This document shows positions 1 to 12,660 of a stretch of DNA of 64,000 nt, one piece after another (position 1 is the first letter of the stretch; every line of letters starts with the position of its first letter). The position numbers and the translations under genes were made by a program. Location: the NCBI RefSeq assembly GCF_029392815.1, contig NZ_CP113942.1:1364001-1428000 (forward strand), in the 5' to 3' direction. This DNA comes from Bifidobacterium sp. ESL0682. Lineage in GTDB: Bacteria > Actinomycetota > Actinomycetes > Actinomycetales > Bifidobacteriaceae. Below the pieces are notes generated by a model. The model ran no database searches and was not told the origin of the DNA. It saw nothing but the letters and a program-made list of their open reading frames with translations.

Positions 1-401
1 AAGCCCAAGACATGACCCTCGTATTGCGGCTGGTCATAAAGATACGCCGTGCGTTCGGCCATTTGACGGGCCACCTCGGGATGCACCGCCCCCTCGGCAC
101 GCAGCAGGTCCGCATCGACTCCGAGAACGCTTGCCTTGGCGTTGATGTCGTAGGTCACTGCCGAGCCAAGGAAGACCTCGGAAGCCCCCGGAATACGAAC
201 AAAGGCGTCAGCCAGGAGGCCGGCGGTAAGCGATTCTGCCGCAGCAATCTTCCAGCCGCGAGTCTTCGCTGTTTCAAGGATATTCGCGGCCAAAGTGTCA
301 CATTGCGGTTGGACGGCTGCGACCGTGCCGCTTGAAGTCAAACCGTCCATGTCCTGTATCGCATAGGATGCGCCGTCCGGTGTCTGAATATATCGCTCCA
401 T
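1..401 (-). CDS. cinA: CinA C-terminal amidase-domain protein (partial at window edge)
   Basis: The first 133 codons of a protein that runs off the left edge. After about 45 residues it shows the CinA C-terminal domain signature, AAAESLTAGLLADAF followed by GSAVTYDINAK, known from nicotinamide-nucleotide amidases (PncC/CinA-C), which deamidate NMN. The ATG at 401 is the only start seen upstream of this domain and leaves no room for the N-terminal molybdopterin-binding-like domain, so this is the short single-domain form. It follows pgsA on the same strand, as in the common actinobacterial order ftsK-pgsA-cinA (then usually clgR-recA), which supports the call. A hairpin terminator at 467-506 lies between pgsA and this gene, so it probably has its own promoter. 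Confidence 0.85.
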   Translation of the reverse strand, partial: MERYIQTPDGASYAIQDMDGLTSSGTVAAVQPQCDTLAANILETAKTRGWKIAAAESLTAGLLADAFVRIPGASEVFLGSAVTYDINAKASVLGVDADLLRAEGAVHPEVARQMAERTAYLYDQPQYEGHVLG

Positions 402-466
402 ATTCCCCACTTTTGCGGCCTTGCCGTCACGGCTGCAAACCCGGAACCCAAGACCATACAAAACCG

Positions 467-506
467 CCCCAAACCTACCTACCAGTCGGTCGGTAGCAGT
501 TTGGGG
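467..506 (-). terminator. Hairpin terminator after pgsA
   Basis: Inverted repeat with arms beginning CCCCAAAC and ending GTTTGGGG, an imperfect stem that also pairs CTACC with GGTAG. On the minus strand it follows the pgsA stop by about 17 bases and is trailed by a T-rich stretch. It separates pgsA from cinA. Confidence 0.55.
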
Positions 507-522
507 CAAATTTACAAGCTGC

Positions 523-1200
523 TCATGCAACTTTCCGCGCACGCACCACATTGCGGACATAAATATAACCGGAATACAGGCACAGAATCAACGCGATAAG
601 AATGAGCAAATCAGTGACACTGTAGTAGCAGAACCACCACACAGGAACGCCTGCACCGATATGAGAGAACGCGGGAATGCCGCCAGCGAAAGCGACCAAT
701 CCCGGATTGGTGATATGCGAGGAAAGCGCCCAAACCGGCATCAACAGCATTCCCAAGCCAATGCACTGCGTAAGTGTCTTGTATTTGCCGACTTTGTCCG
801 CAGCAATGACCTTGCCACCGGTATCGATGACGAAGAAACGCATGACCGTGATACCAATCTCACGGATGAGGAACAGCGCGGTGACCCACCACGGCACCTC
901 GCCGAAAACCGAGGCGACAACGAGCGCCGAGCAGATCAACAGCTTGTCCGCGATGGGATCCATCAGCTTGCCGAGCTCGGTGACCTGGTTGTAGGTACGA
1001 GCCATCCAGCCGTCGAGCTTATCGGTCGAGGCAGCCACGATGAAGAGCATCGCCGCGGCAAAACGCATCCATGGGCTGCGCTGCCCCCAAGGGCCCGCGG
1101 CGATATCTACCCACAAAAATACCAGCACCAGAACGATGCGGGTATAGGTCACCAGATTCGGCGGGCTGTTCCAGCCGTCCACAAAGCGATTTCTTACCAT
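523..1200 (-). CDS. pgsA: CDP-diacylglycerol--glycerol-3-phosphate 3-phosphatidyltransferase
   Basis: Membrane enzyme of the CDP-alcohol phosphatidyltransferase family. It makes phosphatidylglycerol phosphate, the first committed step to phosphatidylglycerol and cardiolipin. The family motif DG-x2-AR-x8-G-x3-D-x3-D is intact (DGWMART then GKLMDPIADK), and several hydrophobic segments follow. The reading frame opens at 1272, but the N-terminus conserved in the family (SPPNLVTYTRI) starts just after the ATG at 1200, giving about 225 residues, close to family size. I prefer 1200; 1272 remains possible because neither start has a strong ribosome site. It lies directly downstream of ftsK. Confidence 0.88.
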   Translation of the reverse strand: MVRNRFVDGWNSPPNLVTYTRIVLVLVFLWVDIAAGPWGQRSPWMRFAAAMLFIVAASTDKLDGWMARTYNQVTELGKLMDPIADKLLICSALVVASVFGEVPWWVTALFLIREIGITVMRFFVIDTGGKVIAADKVGKYKTLTQCIGLGMLLMPVWALSSHITNPGLVAFAGGIPAFSHIGAGVPVWWFCYYSVTDLLILIALILCLYSGYIYVRNVVRARKVA

Positions 1201-1295
1201 CTCGTTGTTGTTGCATACCCAATACCTTAGCGCGGCGGCGATACTGTGACGTGCCGAAATCAGCGAGGACATTGCCGTCGAGAAGGCACAGCCCG

Positions 1296-4174
1296 TTACT
1301 GTGCCGTAGAACCCGAGGAAGCTGAAGGCGACACGGCACCAGTCTTGCCTTGGATGAAGTCAAGGACCTGAGTCAGATCCTGCGGTTGAACGAGGACCTC
1401 GCGGGCCTTGGAACCTTCGGAAGGCCCGACCACGCCGCGGGATTCCAGCAGATCCATCATGCGACCGGCCTTGGCGAAACCGATGCGCAGCTTGCGCTGG
1501 AGCATGGAGGTGGAACCGAACTGGGTAGTGACCACGAGCTTCGCCGCTTCCAGCAGCGTGTCCATGTCGTCACCGATTTCCTCGTCGGGATGGGTCTCGT
1601 TCTCCTCGGCCTTCTTGGCCATTTCCTCGATGTCCTCGCGATAGTGCGGCTTGCGCTGGGTACGGGCGAATTCGACGGCCTTGCGAATCTCGGACTCCCC
1701 TACCCACGAGCCCTGCACACGAATCGGCTTGGCGGCGCCCATCGGCAGGAAGAGCGCATCACCCTGGCCGATCAACGATTCGGCACCGGTGGAGTCAAGG
1801 ATGACTCGAGAATCGGTGGCCGACGAGGTGGCGAACGCCAGACGAGAAGGAATATTCGCCTTGATCAGACCGGTGATGACATCGACCGACGGACGCTGGG
1901 TGGCCAGCACAAGGTGCACACCGGCGGCTCGCGCGAGCTGGGTGATGCGCTGGATGGAGCTTTCGACATCGTTCTTGGCCATCATCATCAAATCGGCCAT
2001 TTCGTCGACGACCACGACGATATACGGGTAGGGAGCCACCTTGCGGTTCGAGCCAAGCGGCGCGTGAACCTTGCCAGCGAGCACGGCCTTGTTGAAGTCC
2101 TTGATGTGGCGGAAGCCGAAGTACTGGAGGTCGTCGTAGCGGGCGTCCATCTCCTTGACCACCCATTCCAGAGCCTGTGCGGCCTTCTTCGGGTCGGTGA
2201 TGATTGGAGTCAGCAGGTGCGGAATGCCGGCGTAGGCGGAGAGTTCCACTCGCTTGGGGTCGACCATGATCAGACGCACCTGCTCGGGGGTGGCACGCAT
2301 GATCAGCGAGGTGAGCATCGAATTGATGAAGCTCGACTTGCCGGAACCGGTGGCGCCGGCGACCAGCAGATGCGGCATCTTGGTAAGGTCGGCGGTAACG
2401 AAATGGCCTTCGACATCCTTGCCGACGCCGGCGAGCATCGGGTTCGGATCGTTCATGGCCTTGTCACTGCGCAACACGTCGCCCAAGTGCACGATTTCAC
2501 GATCGATGTTCGGAATCTCGATGCCGATGGCGGACTTGCCGGGAATCGGGGAAAGGATGCGCACATCGGTGGAGGCCACGGCGTAGGCGATGTTGCGCTG
2601 CAGGTTGGTGACCTTCTCGACCTTGACGCCCGGGCCAAGCTCGACTTCGTACTGCGTGACCGATGGGCCGCGCAGGAAGCCGACGACCTTGGCATCGACG
2701 TTGAATTGTTGGAAGGTGGCGGTCAACGCCTTGATGACGTTGTCGTTGGCCTGCGTGCGGACCAGATGAGGCTTGCCTTTGACGAGAATATCGAGGTTGG
2801 GAAGATGGTAAGGCTTGTTGTCTTCCTCGTCTTCCGCGTTTTCGGCCTCATGACGCGCAACCGGATCGTCGCCATCATGGTTGGCAATGGAAGCCGGAAG
2901 ATTCGCCGCTCCACCGGCGATACCTTTGACTTCGGGTGTCACTGGTTCCGTGGCGCTACCGTCTTTGCCAACCGCCGCCCAAGGATCCGAGGCGTGCCCT
3001 CCAACAGAAGCCTCAGAATCAGCATCGGACCCGTAAGCGCCAGACGCGTTTGCCGGAACCGCAGCGGGGAAAGCGCCGGTCTGCCCGTTCACAGCCGTGT
3101 TCGGCACTGTCGTATTAATGGCGTTATTGACGTCGTAATCGGGCATGCTAGTTGGCAGAGAAGTAGGCATATGAGCGTCGCTAGCAACACTTCGAAGTTC
3201 ACCGGTAACAGGGTCCACCAGTGTGTGTGCACCGCCGGCAACGAGCTGGGTCTCGTCGGTATTGCCATTGAGGTCGGCGGCCCTGTCGAACGCCTCATCT
3301 CCGGCATAACGTTCGAGCTTGGCTGCACCGTCGTCATCATCGGAATGACCGAAAAGACGAGAAAAGAACGCTCCGATACCACGTTTGTGGGGCTGTGAGG
3401 CATTGTCAGATACAGGTTCCGCGTCATTACTATCATGCGTCGGTACACCCGCGGCAAGCTCCAACGTTTCATCGCCGACGCGCACCTCGTTCGGGAACTG
3501 CTCACTTTGGACATCAGCATTGTCAGCAGCATCGTTTTCGGCACTGTTTTTACGTTGTTGCAACCAGTTCTGCAGCTGTTCGGGAATCTTGGTGATGTCA
3601 AGTTTGACAATCAGCAGTATTGAGAATATCGCCACTACCACAAAAATAACGACGGCGAAAATGCTGGAAAGCCCCCAAGCCAAGGCGATCCCAACACGAA
3701 TCCGAGCAGACCACCTGCACCTCGCAGCACTTCCATGCTGAAGTCACGGGAGGGCGAAGCGACGATGGCGTCGATGATGGAACAGATTGACCAGAACAGC
3801 AATGCGCAGCCGATAATCAGACGCAGATTGCGCTTATGCTTGGCAGGGTCGAGCAACACCTGGTATGCCACAACCACCAGAAAGACCGGCAACACCACGC
3901 TCATCACACCAAAGAGCCCAGCCGCAACCATGTGCAGCCAATGGCCCAGGAAGCCATCGACATGGAACCATTCGGACGCGCAGAACATAATGGCCAATAT
4001 CACCAACGCGAAGAAACCGGCGATGCGGCACAGCGTGGTATGACGAGCGAAGAACGAAGCACCATCGGGCGGCATGACCTTCGTCGTCTCGGTATCCTTA
4101 TCAGAAGAAGACCCGTTCGCCTTACTGCGACGGGTCTTTGAGCTCTTGCTATTCGTCTGTGTCTTACGTGCCAT
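1296..4174 (-). CDS. ftsK: DNA translocase FtsK (apparent frameshift near 3683)
   Basis: Septal DNA translocase that pumps chromosome ends through the division septum and activates XerCD at dif. The N-terminal part (4174 to about 3684) has a basic cytoplasmic start and several membrane segments. The rest (from 3683) has a last membrane segment, a long acidic linker, the motor domain with Walker A GATGSGKS (about residue 607) and Walker [12 protein letters not shown], and a C-terminal winged-helix gamma domain ending near 1296. The two parts are in different frames. Adding one base around 3682-3685 joins GFVLGSP to LAWGLSSIF and gives a 959-residue protein of normal architecture. The gene is normally important for growth, so a sequencing indel is more likely than true inactivation. 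Followed by pgsA after a short gap. Confidence 0.9.
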
Positions 4175-4388
4175 AACAACAGCGATTCTACTTCAAGCCC
4201 GCCCCCTTGGAAACGTTGAACGGTCAACCTGCCCAACCCTTTCAAATGCGATCGAGTTTCCAAGCAATTGTCCGCAAATCATGTTGGCAACGCTATGGGA
4301 ATGGTCCCGACGGTTCAGGCTGTCTGCGTTGACTTACGCAACTGCACGCAAATGGAGACAACTTCGCCCATAGCCCTACGATAGAGGC

Positions 4389-5321
4389 ATGGTCATGACT
4401 CCTGCCGAACGTGCGAGCGCCGTCGCGTTCTCTTACAAGAACTGCGAGCTTTCCGGGATTGTGCCGAGCGATGTGATGGTCGAGGCCGCGAACGGCTACC
4501 AGCGCGGAACGTTGAAACTTTCGAATTTCGCCGCAACCCCCGAGCGCTATAAACCGCACTCGAATGCACAACACGAGGAACACCAACCTTCTGAGTGCAA
4601 CGGTAGCAATGAAAATTCTCTGCTTGGACACACCGAGATAGGCATCGGCGATGACGCTCATCCAACCAATCAACGCAAGCGAATAGGAAAACGTAACGAA
4701 ACCCGTCTTCGGGGCGACCGCATTTTCGCGCGTTCGGTGCGATTGATCGATTACGGATGGCGTGCAGTCGGCGGGCTGGATGAACTCATGACCATTCATC
4801 GCGGATTGTTCGTCGGCGCGATGCCAGGTGCGGGGCGGTTTCGCACCGATAATGATGCCATTGTCGACGCCAATCTCGCAACGGACCAATCGAGCCCAAC
4901 CGACGAACCTCGCAATCAACAGCACCAACCATCGAGCCCGTATTTTCCGGCGGCGCTCATCGAAACCGGAGCGGCCAACATCTTCTCGCAGCTGGCCGAG
5001 CAGGATTATTTCTCCAGGCTCGACCGCGCAGGATTCATCCACGCCCTGGCCAGTATCTACGACGAACTGAACGCCTTGCGCCCTTTCGCCTACGGCAACG
5101 GAATGGTGCTGCGCATCTATATTTCGGAACTCACACATGCGGTGGGCTGGGATCTGAACTGGGGCACAGTGACATTCGACAGTTACCACGACGCAACCCG
5201 CAAAGCACTGGTCGAGCACGATATCTCAGGATTGGAGCGCATGTTCGCTTCGATCATTCGACTTGCCAATCCGACGCGTATTTTCCTGATCTCCGGTTGG
5301 GACCAAGGCCCTGCACACTGA
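4389..5321 (+). CDS. Fic-domain protein with degenerate active site and VbhA-like N-terminus
   Basis: 310 residues. Residues about 110-285 follow the Fic fold: IHRGLFVGAMPGAGRFR near 136-152 matches the region before the flap, and residues 230-242 (LRPFAYGNGMVLR) align with the HPFx(D/E)GNGR core. The catalytic His is Arg (231), the acidic residue is Tyr (235) and the core Arg is Met (239), so classical AMP transfer looks impaired. Residues about 13-45 resemble the class I Fic antitoxin helix (VbhA type), but its Ser/Thr-x3-Glu-Gly motif is not preserved either (YKNCEL). A low-complexity, probably disordered stretch (50-105) joins the two parts. Transcribed divergently from ftsK and convergent with miaA. 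The antisense frame of similar length is a shadow. Family assignment is fairly safe; function is unknown. Confidence 0.72.
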   Translation: MVMTPAERASAVAFSYKNCELSGIVPSDVMVEAANGYQRGTLKLSNFAATPERYKPHSNAQHEEHQPSECNGSNENSLLGHTEIGIGDDAHPTNQRKRIGKRNETRLRGDRIFARSVRLIDYGWRAVGGLDELMTIHRGLFVGAMPGAGRFRTDNDAIVDANLATDQSSPTDEPRNQQHQPSSPYFPAALIETGAANIFSQLAEQDYFSRLDRAGFIHALASIYDELNALRPFAYGNGMVLRIYISELTHAVGWDLNWGTVTFDSYHDATRKALVEHDISGLERMFASIIRLANPTRIFLISGWDQGPAH

Positions 5322-5456
5322 GCTCAAGAGCAATGAGAAAAGCGTTTTCAGGGCCTTTGGGCACTTTCCGCGGTCTCGCGTGAGAGCATCATTTTCAATC
5401 AATTGGCTCTTTCCGAACCAGAGCTCAGTAAAATAGCGCTTTCACTTTGTTTCGCA

Positions 5457-6467
5457 CTATTTGATGTTGGCAATATCCCCCAAATGATGAGCAATATGCT
5501 GCTCGTCGGCGTGTGCATCGGCCTCGTCGTATTCTCCGGCATCAGCACAAGCGACAATATCGAACGCCTTGTCCACCAAGCCGTCATCAAGCGCATCAAG
5601 CCAATGAATCCGCGGGTCGCGGCCAAACCAGCCCATCTGCTTGCGGGCCAAGCGCTTCGTCTTCTGCGCAATATCGGCGAATGCCTCATCTTCGCTCATT
5701 TCGCCATCCAGATACGCCTCAATCTGAGAGTATCCAAGAGCGCGCGACGCCGTGACGCCCAGCTGCGGCCGGATGCGGCGCACCTCATCGACGAATCCTT
5801 GCTCGCGCATCTGGGCCGTGCGAATGTCGATGCGCCGGTCAAGTTCCTCACGAGACAAGTCCAGACCAATCTGGACGGAAGGGATGACGTAACGATATCG
5901 CGGCAGACTCGCGGAATAGGGCCGACCGGTAATCTCGATGACCTCGAGCGCGCGGATAGTACGACGGGCGTTGTGCGGATCCATACGCTCGGCAGCCTCG
6001 GGATCCTTGCGCTTCAGTTCGTCGTAAAGCGCCCCCGCCCCTTCGTTTTGCTCGCGCTGCTCGAGCTGCGAGCGCACTTGCGGGTCGGTTCCGGGAAACG
6101 AAATATCGTCAATGGCCGCACGCGCATAAAGTCCGGAACCACCGACCAGAATTGGCCGGACTCCCCTACCTTGTAATTCTGCGATTTCTTCACGTGCCAG
6201 CTTCTGAAACCTCGCAACGGTCATCGTTTCATAGGGATCGATGATGTCAAGTAGGTGATGCGGTACCGCGTCCTGTTCCTGCGCACTCGCCTTGGCCGTA
6301 CCGATATCCATGGATCGGTACATCTGGTAGGCATCGGCGTTGACGATTTCCGCTTTCTGGCCACATTGCGCGAGTTCACGTGCCAACGCTATACCCAAAC
6401 CAGTTTTGCCAGAGGCGGTCGGGCCAATGATGGAAACGACACGTCCTCTGTTGTCATTCGTCGCCAT
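5457..6467 (-). CDS. miaA: tRNA dimethylallyltransferase
   Basis: 336 residues, full family length. It transfers the isopentenyl group of DMAPP to A37 of tRNAs reading codons starting with U. The P-loop [11 protein letters not shown] is near residue 17, followed by [18 protein letters not shown] and PHHLLDI, all typical of MiaA; the tRNA-binding insert and the [12 protein letters not shown] region lie in the C-terminal half. Start ATG at 6467. The gene stands alone, convergent with the Fic gene. Confidence 0.95.
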   Translation of the reverse strand: MATNDNRGRVVSIIGPTASGKTGLGIALARELAQCGQKAEIVNADAYQMYRSMDIGTAKASAQEQDAVPHHLLDIIDPYETMTVARFQKLAREEIAELQGRGVRPILVGGSGLYARAAIDDISFPGTDPQVRSQLEQREQNEGAGALYDELKRKDPEAAERMDPHNARRTIRALEVIEITGRPYSASLPRYRYVIPSVQIGLDLSREELDRRIDIRTAQMREQGFVDEVRRIRPQLGVTASRALGYSQIEAYLDGEMSEDEAFADIAQKTKRLARKQMGWFGRDPRIHWLDALDDGLVDKAFDIVACADAGEYDEADAHADEQHIAHHLGDIANIK

Positions 6468-6587
6468 ACGTCCGCCTTCCGATCATCCCGTTTACCCGTT
6501 ATTCGCGATTCTAACGACGGGCATAACCTTCAACTTCCCTCACAATTTTGAGGAAACATCCAGTTTAGATAGACGGGACTCATTAAG

Positions 6588-7361
6588 ATGGAGGCCGTGA
6601 TACTTGATCGACACGAACGGATTAACACTGCAGAAATCCAGGCCCGGCTTGAAAAAGTGGCGCAGAGCGGCAACGGAGAGCCGAACAAGCGGATTTTCCC
6701 TGCGGAAGAAATCACCGAATTCATTGACATGATGCAGGTCTACGAAGGCGCAATGTACGAGATCAGCACCAAATTGGAGGTGCTCGACAGCGAGTTCCAC
6801 GTCCATTTCGCCCACGACCCCATCCACCATATGGAACGGCGGCTGAAGTCCGTCAACTCGATTCTTGGCAAACTGCAGCGCCGAGATCTGCCGATGTGCA
6901 CGAAATCGATTCGCGACAACCTCTTCGATGTGGCCGGTATCCGCGTCATCTGCAACTATCGTGATGATGTTTACTCGGTGGCCAACTATCTTTCCAGCCA
7001 GTCCGACATTCAGGTCCTGCGTGTCAAGGACTATATCAAGAACCCGAAGCAGAACGGTTACCGCAGCCTGCACGTCATCTACGCCGTGCCAGTCTTCCTC
7101 TCGACCGGTGAGCATTACACGCCGGTCGAAGTGCAGTTCCGCACCATCGCCATGGATTATTGGGCCAGCCTCGAACATGCTTTGCGCTACAAGTCCGACC
7201 TTCCTGACGCCAAGCTGAGTGAGCACTCTCAGACGCTACTCGACTGCGCACGCAGTCTGCAGAACATCGAGACGCAGATGCAGAACATCCACCGCGACAT
7301 CAACGGCGCTCCTCGACAGGAGGAAGCCCCGATCTCACAGACGTTCGATCCGAAGAAATAA
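6588..7361 (+). CDS. Small alarmone synthetase (RelA/SpoT-domain GTP pyrophosphokinase)
   Basis: 257 residues with only the (p)ppGpp synthetase domain of the RelA/SpoT family: no HD hydrolase and no TGS/ACT part, so this is a RelQ/RelP-type small synthetase. Diagnostic segments are KDYIKNPKQNGYRSLH (GTP-binding G-loop with the stacking Tyr) and the EVQFRTIAMDYWASLEH motif with the Mg-binding Glu. The helix around residues 45-85 (FIDMMQVYEGAMYEIS) is characteristic of the group. It would make (p)ppGpp from GTP/GDP and ATP, probably controlled at the level of expression or by allostery in the oligomer. Monocistronic; a hairpin terminator follows at 7399-7434. Confidence 0.92.
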   Translation: MEAVILDRHERINTAEIQARLEKVAQSGNGEPNKRIFPAEEITEFIDMMQVYEGAMYEISTKLEVLDSEFHVHFAHDPIHHMERRLKSVNSILGKLQRRDLPMCTKSIRDNLFDVAGIRVICNYRDDVYSVANYLSSQSDIQVLRVKDYIKNPKQNGYRSLHVIYAVPVFLSTGEHYTPVEVQFRTIAMDYWASLEHALRYKSDLPDAKLSEHSQTLLDCARSLQNIETQMQNIHRDINGAPRQEEAPISQTFDPKK

Positions 7362-7398
7362 AGCACAGCGGCAAACGACATTCTTTGTCGAACATTGG

Positions 7399-7434
7399 TT
7401 TCGCCGGTTCCTCCTGATCGAGGAACCGGCGAAA
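7399..7434. terminator. Bidirectional hairpin terminator
   Basis: Perfect 15-bp inverted repeat (TTTCGCCGGTTCCTC and its complement) around a 6-base loop, between the convergent alarmone synthetase and aldo/keto reductase genes. Confidence 0.75.
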
Positions 7435-7482
7435 TCGGTTCTATAGATATTCAGAAATCAATCCCGAATCAATGAACAGTAT

Positions 7483-8319
7483 CTAGAAATCGAAGTTGTC
7501 GGGGTCACCGCCGGTACGCACGCCAGTCGCCAAACCCGCAATCTGCTGCATCTCCTCATCGCTCAGCTCGAAGTCGAACACGTCGATGTTCTGCTTAATG
7601 CGCTCGGCATGCGTGGATTTCGGAATGACGATGACACCGCGCTGCAGATGCCAGCGAATCACCACCTGGGCCGGCGACTTGCCGTATTTCGCGCCAATCT
7701 GAGCCAATTGCGGAGAAGAAAGCAGCGAACCGCCGGTGCCACCAAGCGGACTATACGCTTCAACAGCAATATCCTGCGACTTGACGAAATCGATCAGCTC
7801 CTGATTCGGGAACTGCGGCGAGGACTCAATCTGGTCGACCGCAGGCTTGACGCCGGTTCCCAACGCCTCCAGTTCTCGCACATGATGCTCCTGCAGGTTG
7901 CATACGCCAATGGCACGGATGCGTCGTTCGTTATACAGCGCGACCATGTCTTCCCATGCCTGCTGCCAACCCTGCGCCGGCCAATGAATCAGATAGAGAT
8001 CGACGTAATCGGTGCCCAGCCGGTCGAGACTTTCATAAAAGGCCTCGCGTGTGCGTCCGGCACGAATGTCCTCGTTCCAAAGCTTCGTGGTGAGGAAAAT
8101 ATCATGACGAGGAAGTCCGAAACGACGCATGCCCTCGCCCACCGACTTCTCGTTGCCGTAGACCTTCGCCGTATCGATGTGGCGATAGCCCGAACGCAGC
8201 GCCACATCGACCGCATTGGCCGTGGTTTCGCCTTCCGGGGTCTGGAATACGCCCAGCCCCAGCTGCGGGATGGTAATGCCATTGTTCAGTGTGATATTCG
8301 GAACCTTGTTATCAATCAT
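7483..8319 (-). CDS. Aldo/keto reductase
   Basis: 278 residues, NADPH-dependent aldo/keto reductase of the 2,5-diketo-gluconate reductase type. The catalytic tetrad is visible: Asp and Tyr in HIDTAKVYGNE, Lys in TTKLWNED, His in YLIHWPAQGW. The C-terminal cofactor segment IPKSTHAERIKQN is also present. The frame is open to 8331, but an upstream GGAGG sits six bases before the ATG at 8319, so the shorter start is chosen. Substrate cannot be told from sequence. Confidence 0.9.
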   Translation of the reverse strand: MIDNKVPNITLNNGITIPQLGLGVFQTPEGETTANAVDVALRSGYRHIDTAKVYGNEKSVGEGMRRFGLPRHDIFLTTKLWNEDIRAGRTREAFYESLDRLGTDYVDLYLIHWPAQGWQQAWEDMVALYNERRIRAIGVCNLQEHHVRELEALGTGVKPAVDQIESSPQFPNQELIDFVKSQDIAVEAYSPLGGTGGSLLSSPQLAQIGAKYGKSPAQVVIRWHLQRGVIVIPKSTHAERIKQNIDVFDFELSDEEMQQIAGLATGVRTGGDPDNFDF

Positions 8320-8566
8320 TGCAGCCTCCAAATTGTGTAGCCGTATAGCACCTGTCTTGACCTTTCGAGACAGGTTTAAAGACGTTCATTGGCTATGATA
8401 ATCGGAGAACATTACGCTGGGAGCTCCATAGGAAAATACTCGGTCAATTCGCACCATATCGCGCTTGCAGCACCTTCGTTGTTCACACTCAGCCAATTGC
8501 CAGCGTATACCGATAGACTTTGAGCCATACACGAAATGTCAATCGCAAATCGATAAAGGAGCGGAT

Positions 8567-9505
8567 ATGGCTTTCGGGAACAGACCTGAGGAAAACAACA
8601 ACGCACAGCAGCCTTATGGGCAACCGGCGCAGTATGGGCAGAACTACGGGCAACCACAGTACAACCAATACGGGCAGCCTCAAGACCAGCCTTATGGCCA
8701 GGGGCAGAACATGCAGTACGGCCAGCCTTACGCACAGCCGCAATATCAGCAGCCCGCATACGCCGCAGCTGGTGCAGGAACAGCGGCACCGACGATGACG
8801 ATGAACGGGCAGGCCGCCTATTCCTTCGAGCGCGAGCGCCACGTCTCCACCACCAAAGCCTACGGCGAAATGACGCTGGGCCTGCTGCTCACTGCAGTAG
8901 TCGCCGTCGTCACGCAGATGACCGGAGCTCTTGACAGTTTCCTGATGGCCACGGGCATGATCGGCTGGATTGGCCTGGCTGTGGTGCAGGTGGCCATCGC
9001 GGTTGTGCTGGGTTGGCGTATCAACAAGATGAAGGTCGGTACCGCACGCGCGATGTTCTATCTTTACGCGGCACTCACCGGGTTTACACTTGCCACGATC
9101 TTCGAGGCTTACAGTTTGCCGTCCATCGGCATCGCGCTGGGCCTGTGCGTCGCGTTCTTCTTCGTGCTGACCATGCTTTCCCTGACTACTAAGAAGGACA
9201 TGCTCAAAGCCGGCCCGATTCTCATGGTCGCGCTGGTGGTGCTCTTGGTCGGCGAGGTCATCATGATGTTCCTCGCGCCTTCGCACACCACGCTTATGGT
9301 GACCGGCGCCATCGGTCTCATCATCTTCGCGGGTCTGACGATGTATGACGCCCAGCAGACGCGGGCCATGTTCGACGCTGCTGAGCAAACCGGCGACACC
9401 GTGACGTTCAACCGCATCTCGATTCTCTGCGCGCTGAACCTCTACCTCGACTTCATCAACATGTTCCTCTATCTGCTCCAGCTGTTCGGCAACAACGACA
9501 ACTGA
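8567..9505 (+). CDS. Bax inhibitor-1/YccA family membrane protein
   Basis: 312 residues. The first 85 residues are a Gln/Tyr/Pro/Gly-rich low-complexity tail with repeated YGQPQ-like units, probably cytoplasmic and disordered. Seven hydrophobic segments of the BI-1/YccA (TMBIM) family follow, ending in FNRISILCALNLYLDFINMFLYLLQL, the conserved end of bacterial members. Family members are linked to calcium leak and membrane-protease interaction; the role here is unknown. The ATG at 8567 is preceded by AAAGGAG at a good distance; the open frame upstream lacks support. Monocistronic, with a terminator at 9526. Confidence 0.88.
   Translation: MAFGNRPEENNNAQQPYGQPAQYGQNYGQPQYNQYGQPQDQPYGQGQNMQYGQPYAQPQYQQPAYAAAGAGTAAPTMTMNGQAAYSFERERHVSTTKAYGEMTLGLLLTAVVAVVTQMTGALDSFLMATGMIGWIGLAVVQVAIAVVLGWRINKMKVGTARAMFYLYAALTGFTLATIFEAYSLPSIGIALGLCVAFFFVLTMLSLTTKKDMLKAGPILMVALVVLLVGEVIMMFLAPSHTTLMVTGAIGLIIFAGLTMYDAQQTRAMFDAAEQTGDTVTFNRISILCALNLYLDFINMFLYLLQLFGNNDN
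8610..8770 (+). repeat. Low-complexity Gln/Tyr/Pro/Gly coding repeats
   Basis: Degenerate tandem codons for YGQPQ-type units in the N-terminal tail of the BI-1 family gene. The repeats are imperfect at DNA level. Confidence 0.6.
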
Positions 9506-9525
9506 TAGATAACGACAGATATTAA

Positions 9526-9566
9526 AAGGCCTGTCGGCAACCTAGTTGCTGACAGGCCTTATTTTG
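9526..9566. terminator. Hairpin terminator
   Basis: Ten-base arms AAGGCCTGTC / GACAGGCCTT with an extra inner pairing GCAA/TTGC, followed on the plus strand by ATTTTGTTGT. It ends the BI-1 gene and could also serve the convergent aconitase gene. Confidence 0.8.
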
Positions 9567-9637
9567 TTGTACAAATTGGAGATATATCTAATCTCGGCAT
9601 CGGCGCTCGCTACGAAGATGCCATTGATTGACTTACG

Positions 9638-12357
<2,720 letters not shown>

Positions 12358-12583
12358 TTCAACCCTCCGAACATGTGGCAATGTGACTTTTCATTATCGG
12401 TCAATCGAAAGTCAAAAACGTTAATTGCATCGTTTCTCTGCCAATCTCGCCTTTGATTTCTAGATAAAACAGTGGAAAATCAACAAAAGCAGCCAATCCA
12501 CTATGTGAGACTATTAGGGATAAAGATGCCAAGGGAACCATAGGCAAGATCGGAACCAGCAAAATTTTCATTATATAAACAAA

Positions 12584-12637
12584 GCGTGCAGATTCGACAT
12601 TCTCGTTATGAGAAACGATATCGAATCCGCACGCTTG
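12584..12637 (-). terminator. Hairpin terminator after the P-type ATPase
   Basis: Inverted repeat GCGTGC(A)GATTCGA / TCGAATC(C)GCACGC just beyond the ATPase stop on the minus strand, followed there by T-rich sequence. The rest of the roughly 300-base gap up to acnA shows nothing further. Confidence 0.6.
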
Positions 12638-12660
12638 GCAACCACAGCAGAGTTGCGAAT

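Noticed and set aside
1350-3398. A 682-codon open frame antisense to ftsK
   Set aside because: It mirrors the codon bias of ftsK, has no recognisable domain and no ribosome site.
4293-5219. A 308-codon frame antisense to the Fic gene
   Set aside because: Fic-fold segments are clearly on the plus strand; the antisense product shows nothing recognisable.
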